From: Actinomycetes bacterium
Lineage (GTDB): Bacteria; Actinomycetota; Actinomycetes; Actinomycetales; Microbacteriaceae
NCBI GenBank assembly: GCA_029779645.1
Contig: JAKPAC010000041.1
Location: forward strand, 115,995 to 179,994
Length of the DNA: 64,000 nucleotides
Direction: 5' to 3'
In this document: in pieces, positions 45,772-54,886 of the stretch
Numbering within the stretch: position 1 is the first letter of the stretch
Layout: each line of letters begins with the position of its first letter
Notes under the pieces: model-generated
What the model was told of the DNA's origin: nothing
Seen by the model: the letters and a program-made list of their open reading frames with translations, nothing else
Database searches by the model: none
Translations under genes and position numbers: made by a program

Positions 45772-47221
45772 GGTAGGTCAGCCGGATTCCGTCGCGCGGA
45801 AGGCGAGCCGAGCGTTTGGATGGAGCTTCGGCAACACCCTCGCTTCTCGGCTGGGCACGCTGGCGATCGGCGTCGCGCTTGCGCGCATCCTCGGCCCCGA
45901 CGAGTTCGGAGTCTTCGCGATCGCCACGGTGACGCTGCTCGCGATCCTGAGCTTCAATGAGCTCGGCGTGAGCCTTGCCGTCATCCGGTGGCGCGAGGAT
46001 CCGGCGAAGATCGCTCCCACGATCAACACGGTCTCGGTCGTGAGCAGCGCGGTGCTGATGTCGGCGCTCATCATCGCGGCGCCATGGCTGGCCACGGCGC
46101 TTGGCGATGTCGAGGCCACGCCCGTCGTCCAGGTGATGGCCGTGTCTGTCTTGATCAACGGACTGGTCGCGACGCCGGCTGCCATTCTCCAGCGCGAGTT
46201 CATGCAGAAGGAACGCACGATCGCCGATCAGGTGAACACCTGGCTGGGCGCGGGCCTGTCGATCGTCCTCGCGCTGTTTGGCTGGGGCGCCATGAGCCTC
46301 GCGGTCGGGCGGGTCGTCGCGAGCATCGTCTTCGCGATCCTCCTGTGGCGCTGGTCGCCGGTGCCGTATCGTTTCGGCTGGGATCGGACGCTGATCGGCA
46401 GGCTGATGAGGTTCGGGCTGCCCCTGGCGGCGTCGAGCGTGGTCCTGTTCGCCGCGAGCTACGCCGACCAGATCATCATCGGCGCGACGCTTGGCGCACA
46501 GGCGCTCGGTTTCTATGTGCTCGCCTTCAACCTCGCGAGCTGGCCGTTGACGATCTTCTCGATGCCGTTGCGTGCGGTCGCGCCGGCGGCGTTCTCAGCG
46601 ATCAAGCATGACTCACCGCGGATGTCGCGCAACTATGCCCGCATCTTCGCCCTGCTCATGAGCGTCGCGTTGCCGGCCTGTCTCGCGATCAGCGGCGCGT
46701 CCGACCCGGTGATCCGGTTCGTCTATGGGGCCGCGTGGTCGGATTCCGGGCCCATCCTCATGTGGCTGGCCCTGCTCATCGCCTTCAAGATCGGCTTCGA
46801 GCTCGCGTACGACTACCTGGTCGTGCTCGGGAAGTCGGGCTGGATCTTCGCCACGCAGGCGGTCTCGCTGGTCACCGCTGTGCCCGCGATGCTGCTCGCG
46901 GCAAGCCCGTTCGGGGCACCAGGCGTGGCGGCTGCCCAGGTTGCCGTGGCGGCGGTCATCCTGATGCCGATCTATGCGGCACAGCTCCATCGGATGGGCG
47001 TGCGTGTGGCGACCTCCGTTCGCGCCGTGCTGCTGCCGACCTGCGTCGGCATCGTCGTCTGGGTTGCGAGCAGGCTTTTCGCTGAGAGCGTGCCGATTGC
47101 GTTCGTCGCGGCTGCGCTGGCCGCGCTTGTGTCTGTGCTGGGAATCGCCGTGGCGGTCTATCCTCGCCGCGACACGGTCCGGCTATTTCGTTCGTCGATG
47201 TCGGGAGGCGGCGCGTCATGA
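45761..47221 (+). CDS. Wzx-like polysaccharide flippase (MOP superfamily)
   Basis: 486 aa with about 12-14 hydrophobic helices. It starts within the previous gene (11-base overlap). N-terminal FGWSFGNTLASRLGTLAIGVALARILGPDEFGVFAIATVTLL is the usual flippase entry; YADQIIIGATLGAQALGFYVLAFNLASWPLTIFSMPLRAV is the RfbX/Wzx middle. It moves the undecaprenyl-PP-linked repeat unit to the outer face. The presence of Wzx and a Wzy-like protein points to a Wzx/Wzy-dependent polymer. Confidence 0.9.
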   Translation: MADEVGQPDSVARKASRAFGWSFGNTLASRLGTLAIGVALARILGPDEFGVFAIATVTLLAILSFNELGVSLAVIRWREDPAKIAPTINTVSVVSSAVLMSALIIAAPWLATALGDVEATPVVQVMAVSVLINGLVATPAAILQREFMQKERTIADQVNTWLGAGLSIVLALFGWGAMSLAVGRVVASIVFAILLWRWSPVPYRFGWDRTLIGRLMRFGLPLAASSVVLFAASYADQIIIGATLGAQALGFYVLAFNLASWPLTIFSMPLRAVAPAAFSAIKHDSPRMSRNYARIFALLMSVALPACLAISGASDPVIRFVYGAAWSDSGPILMWLALLIAFKIGFELAYDYLVVLGKSGWIFATQAVSLVTAVPAMLLAASPFGAPGVAAAQVAVAAVILMPIYAAQLHRMGVRVATSVRAVLLPTCVGIVVWVASRLFAESVPIAFVAAALAALVSVLGIAVAVYPRRDTVRLFRSSMSGGGAS

Positions 47222-49608
47222 GAATTCTGGTGTACCCGCACGACCTGAACATGGGCGGCAGTCAGATGAATGCCATCGAGCTCGCCGCCGCCGTCACCGC
47301 GCTCGGGCACGAGTGCATCATCTTCGGGCGTCGGGGCACGCTCTGCGAGCGAATCGAAGAGCTCGGCCTTGAGTTCGTCGAATCCCCGGATCCCGGTCGA
47401 ACCCCGTCGATGGCGGTCGCGCGTGCGATTCGCGAGCTGATCCGAGAGCGTGGCATCGACATCGTGCACGGCTACGAGTGGCCGCCGGGGATGGAAGGCG
47501 CATGGGCCGTGCGCGGCACGTCGGCGGCCGCGGTGTGTACCGTCATGTCGATGGCGGTTGCGGACTTTCTCCCGCGCGCGCTGCCGCTCACCGTGGGCAC
47601 ACAGCAGATCTCTGCACACGAGCAGGCGAAGGGCCGCGAGCGCGTGATCCTGCTCGAGCCTCCGGTCGACATCGCGCACAACCACGAGCCATCCGCGATC
47701 GAGCTGCGCGCGTTCCGCGAGCGGTGGAGCCTCGACGGGAGCCCGCTGCTGGTCTGCGTCGGCCGGCTCGCAACCGAGCTCAAGTCCGAGGGGCTGCTGA
47801 CCGCTATCGAGGTAGTGGGCAAGATCGCGCAGCAGCATCCGATGCAGTTCCTGATCGTGGGAGACGGGGCCGCTCGTCCCGCCATCGAGCGGGCGGCCGC
47901 AGCGGTCAACACGGCGACCGGGACCAACACGATCGTGCTGACGGGCCAGCTGGACGACCCGCGCGCGGCATATGCGGTTGCCGACATATCGCTGGCCATG
48001 GGCGGTTCAGCGCTGCGCTCCCTTGCGTACGGCAAGCCGCTGATCGTGCAGGGAGAGCAGGGGTTCTTCGTCACGGTCACTCCGGAAACCGTGGATCTCT
48101 TCCGCTGGCAGGGCTGGTACGGCATCGGCGCGGGGGCCGAGCTCGGACCCGCGGCCCTCACCGCGGAGCTCCTGCCGCTCGTGCGCGATCCGCTGCTTCG
48201 GGACGAGCTTGGCGGGTTTGCTCGGCACATCGTCGGTGAGTACTCCCTCGCGGCGGCAGCCGGCCGCGTCGTGGGCGTGTACAGCGATGCGCTGCAGGCG
48301 AAGACGGAACGCGAGATACCGTGGGCGGATTGGGTGCGCTCGGCGCGTCAGTTCCTCAGCTACTTCGTGCGACGTCGGCTCGCGCGAGCCCTGGGGAGGC
48401 ACCGGGCAGATGACTTCAACGCGGTCCCGGTGGCCGCGCAGGGACTGCGCACCGAGCCCACGCACGACGCCGGTCGAGCGGGCACCGGCATCGTCTACTT
48501 CGCGGGTGTCCGCTGGGATGACGTGGTGGGGTCTGACCGGCAGCTCGTGGCCGAGCTTGCGAAGCTCACGGATGTCGTGTGGGTCGACCCGATCCGGTCG
48601 GTGCTCCGCCATCGTCGTTCGCCGGCGGTGGAAGTGAGCGAACCCGCCGCGGGGGTGACGCGCGTCGCCGTCAGCGGCCCTCCAGGGGCGAGCCGGCCGG
48701 TGCTCCGGGCGGTTGCGGTCCGCGTCCATGCGCGCGCGGTGCAGCGCTTTCTTCGCGACCACGGCACGCCGATGCGCGCCGTGGTCGCCTCCACCCCCGC
48801 GCCGATCCTGCCCCGGCTGCGCGGCCTGTCGGCGATGAAGGCGTATTTCGCGACCGATGACTTCGTGGAAGCGGCCCGGCTCTGGGGGGTATCGCCCCGC
48901 TATCTCTCGGCGGCGCGCGAGAAGAACCTGGCCGCCGCTGATCTGGTGCTGGCGGTGACGCCGGAGCTCGCCCGCCAGCTGCAGCGTGGCGCCTCGATGC
49001 CGAAGCTGTTCCCCAACGGGGCAGACCTGGAGCGATACGCCCGGATCGACGACGTTCCGGTCGCCGACGGCATCGCGCTCGTGCACCCGCGTGCCGGCGT
49101 CGTCGGTCAGTTCAATGAGCGCACTGACGTCGCGCTGCTGCGCAGCCTCCCGCTTGCCGGCATTCCACTGCTCCTGGTCGGTCCCGCGAGCTTCCGCTCC
49201 GAGCGGCTGCGCCGCGACTTCCACGCGCTGACAGCGATGTCCGGGGTGCAGTGGGTCGGTGGAGTGCCGCGCGAACAGGTGGCGAGCTACCTTCGGGCGA
49301 TCGATGTCGGGGTGACCCCGTACGCTGACACGGCATTCAACCGGCGAAGTTACCCGTTGAAGACGGTCGAGTATCTTGCCGCCGGCGTGCCCGTTGTATC
49401 CTCGACGGCGCCGCCACTCGAGGATTTCGACCCCGATTTCGTCGTCGGCGCGGAATCCGGAGATGCCCTCGTCGCCGGAGTGGAGCACTTCTTCGCGGAG
49501 CGCCCGCGAGCGGAGGAGGTCCGTCGGTCGGTGGCAGACAAGAGCTGGTCGCACCGAGCGGCGGCGTTGTGGGAGATGCTTGGAGGAGTCATCAGTGAGG
49601 AGAGGTGA
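47218..49608 (+). CDS. Tandem glycosyltransferase: two GT-B enzymes in one chain
   Basis: 796 aa; overlaps the flippase stop by ATGA. Residues ~1-375 are one GT4-like unit (MRILVYPHDLNMGGSQMNAIELA, LLVCVGRLATELKSEGL, FLIVGDGAARPAIERA). Residues ~420-796 are a second GT-B unit (GIVYFAGVRWDDVVGSDRQLVAELAKLTDVVWVDP, LFPNGADLERYARI, GQFNERTDVALLRSLP, RRSYPLKTVEYLAAGVPVVSS). The second unit looks like the GT family that follows a WDxxxSRxQ-type start. A basic linker of ~40 residues separates them. The two transferases probably add consecutive sugars. Confidence 0.88.
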   Translation: MRILVYPHDLNMGGSQMNAIELAAAVTALGHECIIFGRRGTLCERIEELGLEFVESPDPGRTPSMAVARAIRELIRERGIDIVHGYEWPPGMEGAWAVRGTSAAAVCTVMSMAVADFLPRALPLTVGTQQISAHEQAKGRERVILLEPPVDIAHNHEPSAIELRAFRERWSLDGSPLLVCVGRLATELKSEGLLTAIEVVGKIAQQHPMQFLIVGDGAARPAIERAAAAVNTATGTNTIVLTGQLDDPRAAYAVADISLAMGGSALRSLAYGKPLIVQGEQGFFVTVTPETVDLFRWQGWYGIGAGAELGPAALTAELLPLVRDPLLRDELGGFARHIVGEYSLAAAAGRVVGVYSDALQAKTEREIPWADWVRSARQFLSYFVRRRLARALGRHRADDFNAVPVAAQGLRTEPTHDAGRAGTGIVYFAGVRWDDVVGSDRQLVAELAKLTDVVWVDPIRSVLRHRRSPAVEVSEPAAGVTRVAVSGPPGASRPVLRAVAVRVHARAVQRFLRDHGTPMRAVVASTPAPILPRLRGLSAMKAYFATDDFVEAARLWGVSPRYLSAAREKNLAAADLVLAVTPELARQLQRGASMPKLFPNGADLERYARIDDVPVADGIALVHPRAGVVGQFNERTDVALLRSLPLAGIPLLLVGPASFRSERLRRDFHALTAMSGVQWVGGVPREQVASYLRAIDVGVTPYADTAFNRRSYPLKTVEYLAAGVPVVSSTAPPLEDFDPDFVVGAESGDALVAGVEHFFAERPRAEEVRRSVADKSWSHRAAALWEMLGGVISEER

Positions 49609-49612
49609 AGGT

Positions 49613-50932
49613 ATGTCGCCGCACGTCCTGATCATCGTGCAGAATCTTCCGGTGCCGCTGGATCGAAGAGTGTGGCTGGAGTGCCAGGCGCTGATTGCGC
49701 GCGGCTACCGCGTGAGCGTCATCTGCCCGAAGGGGCCGGGCGATCCCGCGCGTCAGCTCATCGACGGCGTCTACATCTACAAGTACAAGCCGGCACCTGA
49801 GGCGAGAGGTATTCTTGGCTTCATCTGGGAGTTCGCGTACAGCTGGGTGCGCACCGCATGGCTGTCTCTGGCCGTGCGCCGTCGCGCGCGCTTCGACATC
49901 ATGCAGGCATGCAACCCGCCCGACATCTACTGGCTGCTGGCACTGCTGTGGCGGCCCTGGGGCGTGAAGTTCATCTTCGACCACCACGACCTCAATCCCG
50001 AGCTGTTCATCTCCCGCTTCGGTAGTCCGACGAGCATCGGCCAGAAGGTGCAGTACAAGGGGCTGCGATGGCTGGAGCGGCGCACGTTCCGTGCGGCGCA
50101 CAAGATCACGTCGACAAACGAGTCATACAAGGCGGTCGCGGTCCGTCGCGGCGATCGCCGACCGGAGGATGTGACCGTCGTGCGAAGCGGCCCCGACACC
50201 CAGCAGATGCGGCCGATCTATCCCGCCGCGCCACGACCCGTCGATGGCATCAATCTCGCCTACCTGGGGATCATGGGACCGCAGGATGGCGTGGATCAGG
50301 CGCTGCTGGTCATCGACGAGCTCGTCAACAAGCGCGGGCGCACGCAGATCACGGCCACCATGCTCGGCTTCGGCGACTGCCTCGAAGCGCTCAAGCAGCA
50401 GTCGAGCGAGCTCGGACTGGACGCATACGTGACATTCACCGGCCGCGTCGACCGTGTCGAGATCGCGGAGTATCTGAGTCGCGCCGATATCGGGCTCTGC
50501 CCGGATCTGAAGACGCCGCTGAACGACCTGTCGACGATGAACAAGACGATGGAGTACATGTCATACGGCCTCCCCGCAGTCTCGTTCGATCTCGCCGAGA
50601 CGCGGGTATCGGGTGCTGACACCGTGCAGTACGTGCCGTCCGGCGACATCGGCGCGTTCGCGGACGCCGTCGAGAAGCTGATCGACGACAGCGACCTTCG
50701 CATCACGCTGGGCAAGAAGGCCCGTGCGCGCGTCGCGACGGAGCTGGACTGGCGCCCGCAGGCCGAGGCGTATGTCGCGGTGTTCGACGAGCTCTCCGGG
50801 TTTTCCAAGCCCGGACCTGCGGTTCCGCCGTCCGACGCGACCCCCTTGAAGGATCCGCAGGGTCGCACCTATGTCGATCTCGACGACGCGCACGAGTTCG
50901 AGCGCTACCTTCGTGAGCGGAGGGCGCCGTGA
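49613..50932 (+). CDS. Glycosyltransferase family 4
   Basis: 439 aa; the ATG at 49613 is just after the previous stop, with GAGGTGAAGG upstream. N-terminal acceptor domain begins HVLIIVQNLPVPLDRRVWLECQALIARGYRVSVICPKG, followed by IFDHHDLNPELFISRFG. C-terminal donor domain has NLAYLGIMGPQDGVDQAL, ATMLGFGDCLEALKQQS, VTFTGRVDRVEIAEYLSRADIGLCPD and NKTMEYMSYGLPAVSFDLAETR. This resembles retaining GT4 enzymes of exopolysaccharide loci. A C-terminal extension (KDPQGRTYVDLDDAHEFERYL) follows the fold. Confidence 0.92.
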   Translation: MSPHVLIIVQNLPVPLDRRVWLECQALIARGYRVSVICPKGPGDPARQLIDGVYIYKYKPAPEARGILGFIWEFAYSWVRTAWLSLAVRRRARFDIMQACNPPDIYWLLALLWRPWGVKFIFDHHDLNPELFISRFGSPTSIGQKVQYKGLRWLERRTFRAAHKITSTNESYKAVAVRRGDRRPEDVTVVRSGPDTQQMRPIYPAAPRPVDGINLAYLGIMGPQDGVDQALLVIDELVNKRGRTQITATMLGFGDCLEALKQQSSELGLDAYVTFTGRVDRVEIAEYLSRADIGLCPDLKTPLNDLSTMNKTMEYMSYGLPAVSFDLAETRVSGADTVQYVPSGDIGAFADAVEKLIDDSDLRITLGKKARARVATELDWRPQAEAYVAVFDELSGFSKPGPAVPPSDATPLKDPQGRTYVDLDDAHEFERYLRERRAP

Positions 50933-52500
50933 CCCGCACCCGCACGAATATGCACCACCTGTTGAGCCATATGGCGGCTGCGACGCCGGATGCTCCCGCC
51001 CTGAGCTATCGCAACGTGACGGTGAGCTATGCCGACACGTGGCGGCAGACGCAGCAGGTTGCGACGCAGCTGCTCGAGATCGGTCTGCAGCGCGAGGATC
51101 GCGTCGCGATCTATCTCGAGAAGCGGCACGAGACGGTCGCGGCGATCTTCGCGGCCTCGGCGGCCGGCGGGGTGTTCGTGCCGATCAACCACGTGCTCAA
51201 GCCAGTGCAGGTCGGGCACATTCTCGTAGACAGCGGGGCGCGAGTGCTGGTGACGTCGGCTGATCGACTGCGCCAGCTCGCGGCCGTGCTGGGCGACACG
51301 GAGGTGTCGGAGGTCATCGTCGTAGGCGCAGCGGCCGCGCCGATCGACGGGCGCCGCCTGCACGCCTGGCCCGCAGTCGACGCGTCCATGTCCGTCGCCG
51401 AGCTGCCCGCCCCTGAGCCGATCGACGGCGACCCTGCCGCGATTCTGTACACCTCCGGCAGCACCGGTAAGCCGAAGGGGGTCGTGCTCAGCCATCGAAA
51501 TCTGATCGTCGGCGCCGAGAGCGTCAGCTCCTATCTGGGCAATACCCCGGACGACGTGATCCTCAGCGTGCTGCCGCTCAGCTTCGACGCCGGCCTCAGT
51601 CAGGTGACCACCGCGTTCGCGGTTGGCGCCCACTGCGTGCTGATGAACTATCTGCTGCCGCGGGAGGTGCCGAAGCTGTGCGCCCAGTACGGTGTGACAG
51701 GGCTCACCTGCGTGCCTCCCTTGTGGCTTCAGCTTGCGGAGCTCGAGTGGCCCGACGACGCCGCACGGGGCCTGCGCTATTGGGCGAACACCGGTGGTCG
51801 GATGCCGCGAAAGACGCTCGATCGTCTGCGCGAGGTCTTTCCGCTCGCGCGTCCCTACCTGATGTACGGGCTCACCGAAGCGTTTCGGTCCACATTCCTC
51901 GACCCCGCCGAGGTCGACCGCCGCCCGGATTCGATCGGCAAGGCGATTCCGAACGCCGAGATTCTCGTGCTTCGGCCGGACGGCACGCGCTGCGATCCCG
52001 GCGAGGAGGGCGAGCTCGTTCACCGGGGTCCGCTCGTCGCGCTTGGCTACTGGAACGATCCGCTCCGCACCGCGGAGCGCTACCGACCGCTTGCGCGGCC
52101 GGCGCAGGCATGGCGCGCGCCGGAGCTGGCCGTGTGGTCGGGCGACACGGTCGTCGCCGACGATGACGGATTCCTCTATTTCGTGGGCCGCAGCGACGAC
52201 ATGATCAAGACGTCGGGCTACCGCGTGAGCCCGACGGAGATCGAGGAAGCCGCCTACAGCACGGGAATGGTCGGCGATGCCGTGGCGGTGGGTGTCGCAG
52301 ACGATGTCCTTGGTCAGCGCATCGTCCTGAGCGCGACCGTCGCCCGCCCCGACATCGACGGCGCCGAGATCATCGCCGCGCTGCGGCAGGTGCTCCCCAT
52401 GTACATGGTGCCAGCGCGCATTGAGATTCGAGGCGAGCTCCCTCGCTCGCCCAACGGCAAGTTCGACCGCAATCTGATCAAAGCCGAGGTGTCCGCATGA
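50929..52500 (+). CDS. Acyl-CoA/acyl-carrier ligase (AMP-forming), exosortase-A-associated type
   Basis: 523 aa; GTGA overlap with the preceding glycosyltransferase. ANL-superfamily motifs: AILYTSGSTGKPKGVVLSHRNL (A3), YGLTEAFRSTFLDP (A5), WSGDTVVADDDGFLYFVGRSDDMIKTSGYRVSPTEIEE (A7-A8), and LPRSPNGKFDRN (A10, catalytic Lys). The YGLTEAFRST segment strongly recalls the AMP-forming ligase of exosortase-A loci (TIGR03098 type, recognised from memory). It activates a carboxylate as its adenylate and probably loads it on the ACP encoded two genes on. The substrate is not known; the next gene suggests an amino acid. Confidence 0.9.
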   Translation: MTRTRTNMHHLLSHMAAATPDAPALSYRNVTVSYADTWRQTQQVATQLLEIGLQREDRVAIYLEKRHETVAAIFAASAAGGVFVPINHVLKPVQVGHILVDSGARVLVTSADRLRQLAAVLGDTEVSEVIVVGAAAAPIDGRRLHAWPAVDASMSVAELPAPEPIDGDPAAILYTSGSTGKPKGVVLSHRNLIVGAESVSSYLGNTPDDVILSVLPLSFDAGLSQVTTAFAVGAHCVLMNYLLPREVPKLCAQYGVTGLTCVPPLWLQLAELEWPDDAARGLRYWANTGGRMPRKTLDRLREVFPLARPYLMYGLTEAFRSTFLDPAEVDRRPDSIGKAIPNAEILVLRPDGTRCDPGEEGELVHRGPLVALGYWNDPLRTAERYRPLARPAQAWRAPELAVWSGDTVVADDDGFLYFVGRSDDMIKTSGYRVSPTEIEEAAYSTGMVGDAVAVGVADDVLGQRIVLSATVARPDIDGAEIIAALRQVLPMYMVPARIEIRGELPRSPNGKFDRNLIKAEVSA

Positions 52501-53726
52501 AACCGCACGAGCATACCGCCCAATTCGGCACCGTCGACGGTGAGCTGCGCATCGGCGAGATGCCGCTGAGCCGGCTCGCGGCGCGAGTGGGATCGACACC
52601 CTTCTTCGCCTACGATCGAGCTCACCTGGACGCGCGCATCGATCGGCTGCGATCGACGCTGCCCTCGCGCATCGAGCTCAGCTACGCGATGAAGGCGAAT
52701 CCGATGCCGGCTGTCGTGCAGCACCTCGCGCGGCGGCTGGATCGTATCGATGTCGCCTCCGGGCTGGAGATGCTCACGGCCCTCGACACCACCATGCCCG
52801 CGGCTCGTGTGAGTTTCGCGGGCCCCGGAAAGGCGCCAGCCGAGATTCGGCAGGCGGTTGCGGCGGGCATCATCGTCGAGGTGGAGTCGACGACAGAGCT
52901 TCGCCGGGTGATCGCGGCCGGCGACGAGCTGGGTGTCACGCCACAGGTCGCAATCCGAGTCAACCCCGACTTCGCGGTGAAGGGGTCGGGGATGCGCATG
53001 GGCGGCGGTCCCCAGCAGTTCGGAATCGACGCAGAGACCGTGCCCGACGTGCTTCGCGAGTTCGGCGGGTCTGGCCTGGATGTGCTCGGGTTCCACGTGT
53101 TCGCCGGGTCGCAGAACCTCAACGCCGAGATCATCGCCGAGGCGCAGCGACGCACCGTCGAGCTGATCGGCGATCTCGCGGAGCACCTGCCCACCGAGCT
53201 GCGGTATGTCAACATCGGCGGCGGATTCGGCATCCCCTACACCGAGCGCGATCGCCCCCTCGACCTCGACGCGGTCGGTGCGAGCCTGCACGAACTCGTT
53301 GGGGGCCCAATCGCCGAGCGCATTCCGAGCGAGGCGAGCGTCGTGATCGAGCTGGGCCGCTACCTCGTCGGAGAGAGCGGCGTCTATGTCACGAAGGTGC
53401 TTGATCGGAAGGTGTCGCGAGGTACGACATACCTCGTGGTCGACGGTGGCATGCACCACCAGCTCGCGGCCTCGGGCAACTTCGGCCAGGCGATCCGCCG
53501 AAACTATCCGCTGATCGTCGGGAATCGAGCTGACGCGGCCTCCGACGAGGGTGTGACCGTCGTAGGATGCCTTTGCACGCCGCTTGACCTTCTTGGGGAT
53601 GCCGTCGAGCTGCCGGCAGCCGAGATCGATGATCTGATCGTCATCTTCCAGGCGGGCGCGTACGGGCTTACAGCAAGCCCCACGGCGTTCCTGGGCCACC
53701 CGGCCCCGACCGAAGTGCTCGTCTGA
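52497..53726 (+). CDS. Type III PLP-dependent decarboxylase, exosortase-A-associated / BtrK-like
   Basis: 409 aa; ATGA overlap with the ligase. Alanine-racemase-fold barrel: FFAYDRAHLDARIDRL, IELSYAMKANPMPAVVQHLARRLDRIDVASGLEM (PLP Lys in AMKAN), SFAGPGKAPAEI, AIRVNPDFAVKGSGMRMGGGPQQFG, LGFHVFAGSQNLN, VNIGGGFGIPY, ELGRYLVGESGVYVTKV, VVDGGMHHQLAASGNFGQAIRRNYP, and GCLCTPLDLLGD with the conserved Cys. The segments match the PLP decarboxylase of exosortase-A loci (TIGR03099 type, from memory), related to diaminopimelate/ornithine decarboxylases and to BtrK, which decarboxylates an ACP-bound glutamyl group in butirosin biosynthesis. ACP-bound substrate here is inferred. Confidence 0.9.
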   Translation: MKPHEHTAQFGTVDGELRIGEMPLSRLAARVGSTPFFAYDRAHLDARIDRLRSTLPSRIELSYAMKANPMPAVVQHLARRLDRIDVASGLEMLTALDTTMPAARVSFAGPGKAPAEIRQAVAAGIIVEVESTTELRRVIAAGDELGVTPQVAIRVNPDFAVKGSGMRMGGGPQQFGIDAETVPDVLREFGGSGLDVLGFHVFAGSQNLNAEIIAEAQRRTVELIGDLAEHLPTELRYVNIGGGFGIPYTERDRPLDLDAVGASLHELVGGPIAERIPSEASVVIELGRYLVGESGVYVTKVLDRKVSRGTTYLVVDGGMHHQLAASGNFGQAIRRNYPLIVGNRADAASDEGVTVVGCLCTPLDLLGDAVELPAAEIDDLIVIFQAGAYGLTASPTAFLGHPAPTEVLV

Positions 53727-53739
53727 AACTGGAGACCAC

Positions 53740-53997
53740 ATGACCCACACCATCGACGCGGTTCGCGCCGTCCTGATCGAGGCGCTCGAGCTGCAGCAGG
53801 CCCCCGAAGAGCTGCAGGCCGAGACGGAGCTGTTCGGCTCGTTGCCCGAGCTTGACTCGTTCGGCGTCGTCGCGCTCGTGGGCGCGCTCGAAGACCGATT
53901 CGAGATCACGATCGATGACGACGAGTTCGGCGCCGAGCTGTTTGAGACCGTGGGCAGTCTGACCGACTTCGTCGCGGCGAAGCTCGCGACGGCGTAG
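53740..53997 (+). CDS. Acyl carrier protein
   Basis: 85 aa, acidic, with GGAG ribosome-binding site and a 13-base gap after the decarboxylase. The phosphopantetheine site is ELDSFGVVALV, where Ser follows Asp and the usual Leu is Phe. The four-helix ACP pattern is clear (AVRAVLIEALEL, VVALVGALEDRFEITI, SLTDFVAAKL). Ligase, decarboxylase and carrier end the 11-gene operon, so they should be made together. The likely role is to carry the activated amino acid during decarboxylation and transfer. Confidence 0.92.
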   Translation: MTHTIDAVRAVLIEALELQQAPEELQAETELFGSLPELDSFGVVALVGALEDRFEITIDDDEFGAELFETVGSLTDFVAAKLATA

Positions 53998-54012
53998 CAG
54001 GAGGAAGTGCAC

Positions 54013-54879
54013 CTACCAGCGCACGAGCGCGAGCTCGCTGTACAGGTAGTCGACATTCTGCGGGTCCAGGTGGGTTCCGCGGTACATCTTGGGCCTCGGG
54101 TTCGCGAGCAGTCTTCCTGGCGACGTCGGGAGGAAGCCCAGGATGCGTCGCTCCGCGAGGGTCGCGAGCAGCCCGCGTGAGAGCAGCCACGCCGACACCT
54201 GAGGCCATGCTCGTCGCAGCAGCTCGCGGTCGCCGCCGACGAAGAGCGGCGACGCGAACACCGGCACCCGCTTGCGGCGATCTCGTCGGAAGATGAGGTA
54301 GGCGTACCTCTCACCACCGCGCACCAGCAGGTGGTGGGCGGCCGCCGCGGCACGGTGATCTCGATATGCGACGGCGTCCTCGCCATGAAGCGACGCTTCG
54401 AGCTCGTGGGGGTTCGACGTCACCGTCACGCCGCGCCGAGGGAGCGCGGGAAGGTTGATCGTGAGTCTGGTGCTCGTGTCGAGGCGCTTGAACCCGAGCC
54501 GCTCATTCATGGCGATCACGTTCCCGCTCGGGGAGAGATCGGTGAACTCGACGCCGTCCTGCTTGAGGAGCGCGCGCACGAGACGAAGGCCGTGCATGCG
54601 ATGCGGCTCCAGCACGCAGAACGCGGCGAGGTTGCAGACCGTGACCGTCGCCTGCCCGATGGTGCGCTCCGCATAGACCGCTGCGTACACGCCGACAAGC
54701 GCATCGCCGGAGAACAGCTGAAAGCCGTGGTTGGGCCCGACCGACTTCCAAGGTGGTGCGAGCAGCGCCGACCACGCCGAGGCTGACACGCGAGAGTTCA
54801 GATGCTGGTGCAGAAAGCGCGCGACTGCCGCAACGTCAGCGGATGCGATCGGTCGCACCGTCATCTTCTCTGCGGCCAC
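54013..54879 (-). CDS. GNAT-family acyltransferase, candidate transferase for the ACP cassette
   Basis: 288 aa from the GTG at 54879 (TAGCCT seven bases before it); the ATG at 54864 is the alternative. N-terminal GNAT region: MTVRPIASADVAAVARFLHQHLNSRVSASAWSALL, then VGVYAAVYAERTIGQATVTVCNLAAFCVLEPHRMHGLRLVRALLKQDGVEFTDLSPSGNVIAMNERLGFKRL. The C-terminal half (~150-288) is a second, weaker GNAT-like module. It converges on the ACP gene with only 15 bases between stops. Coding strand and convergent placement do not prove a link, but acyl transfer to the polymer is a reasonable hypothesis. Confidence 0.75.
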   Translation of the reverse strand: MAAEKMTVRPIASADVAAVARFLHQHLNSRVSASAWSALLAPPWKSVGPNHGFQLFSGDALVGVYAAVYAERTIGQATVTVCNLAAFCVLEPHRMHGLRLVRALLKQDGVEFTDLSPSGNVIAMNERLGFKRLDTSTRLTINLPALPRRGVTVTSNPHELEASLHGEDAVAYRDHRAAAAAHHLLVRGGERYAYLIFRRDRRKRVPVFASPLFVGGDRELLRRAWPQVSAWLLSRGLLATLAERRILGFLPTSPGRLLANPRPKMYRGTHLDPQNVDYLYSELALVRW

Positions 54880-54886
54880 AGGCCCA

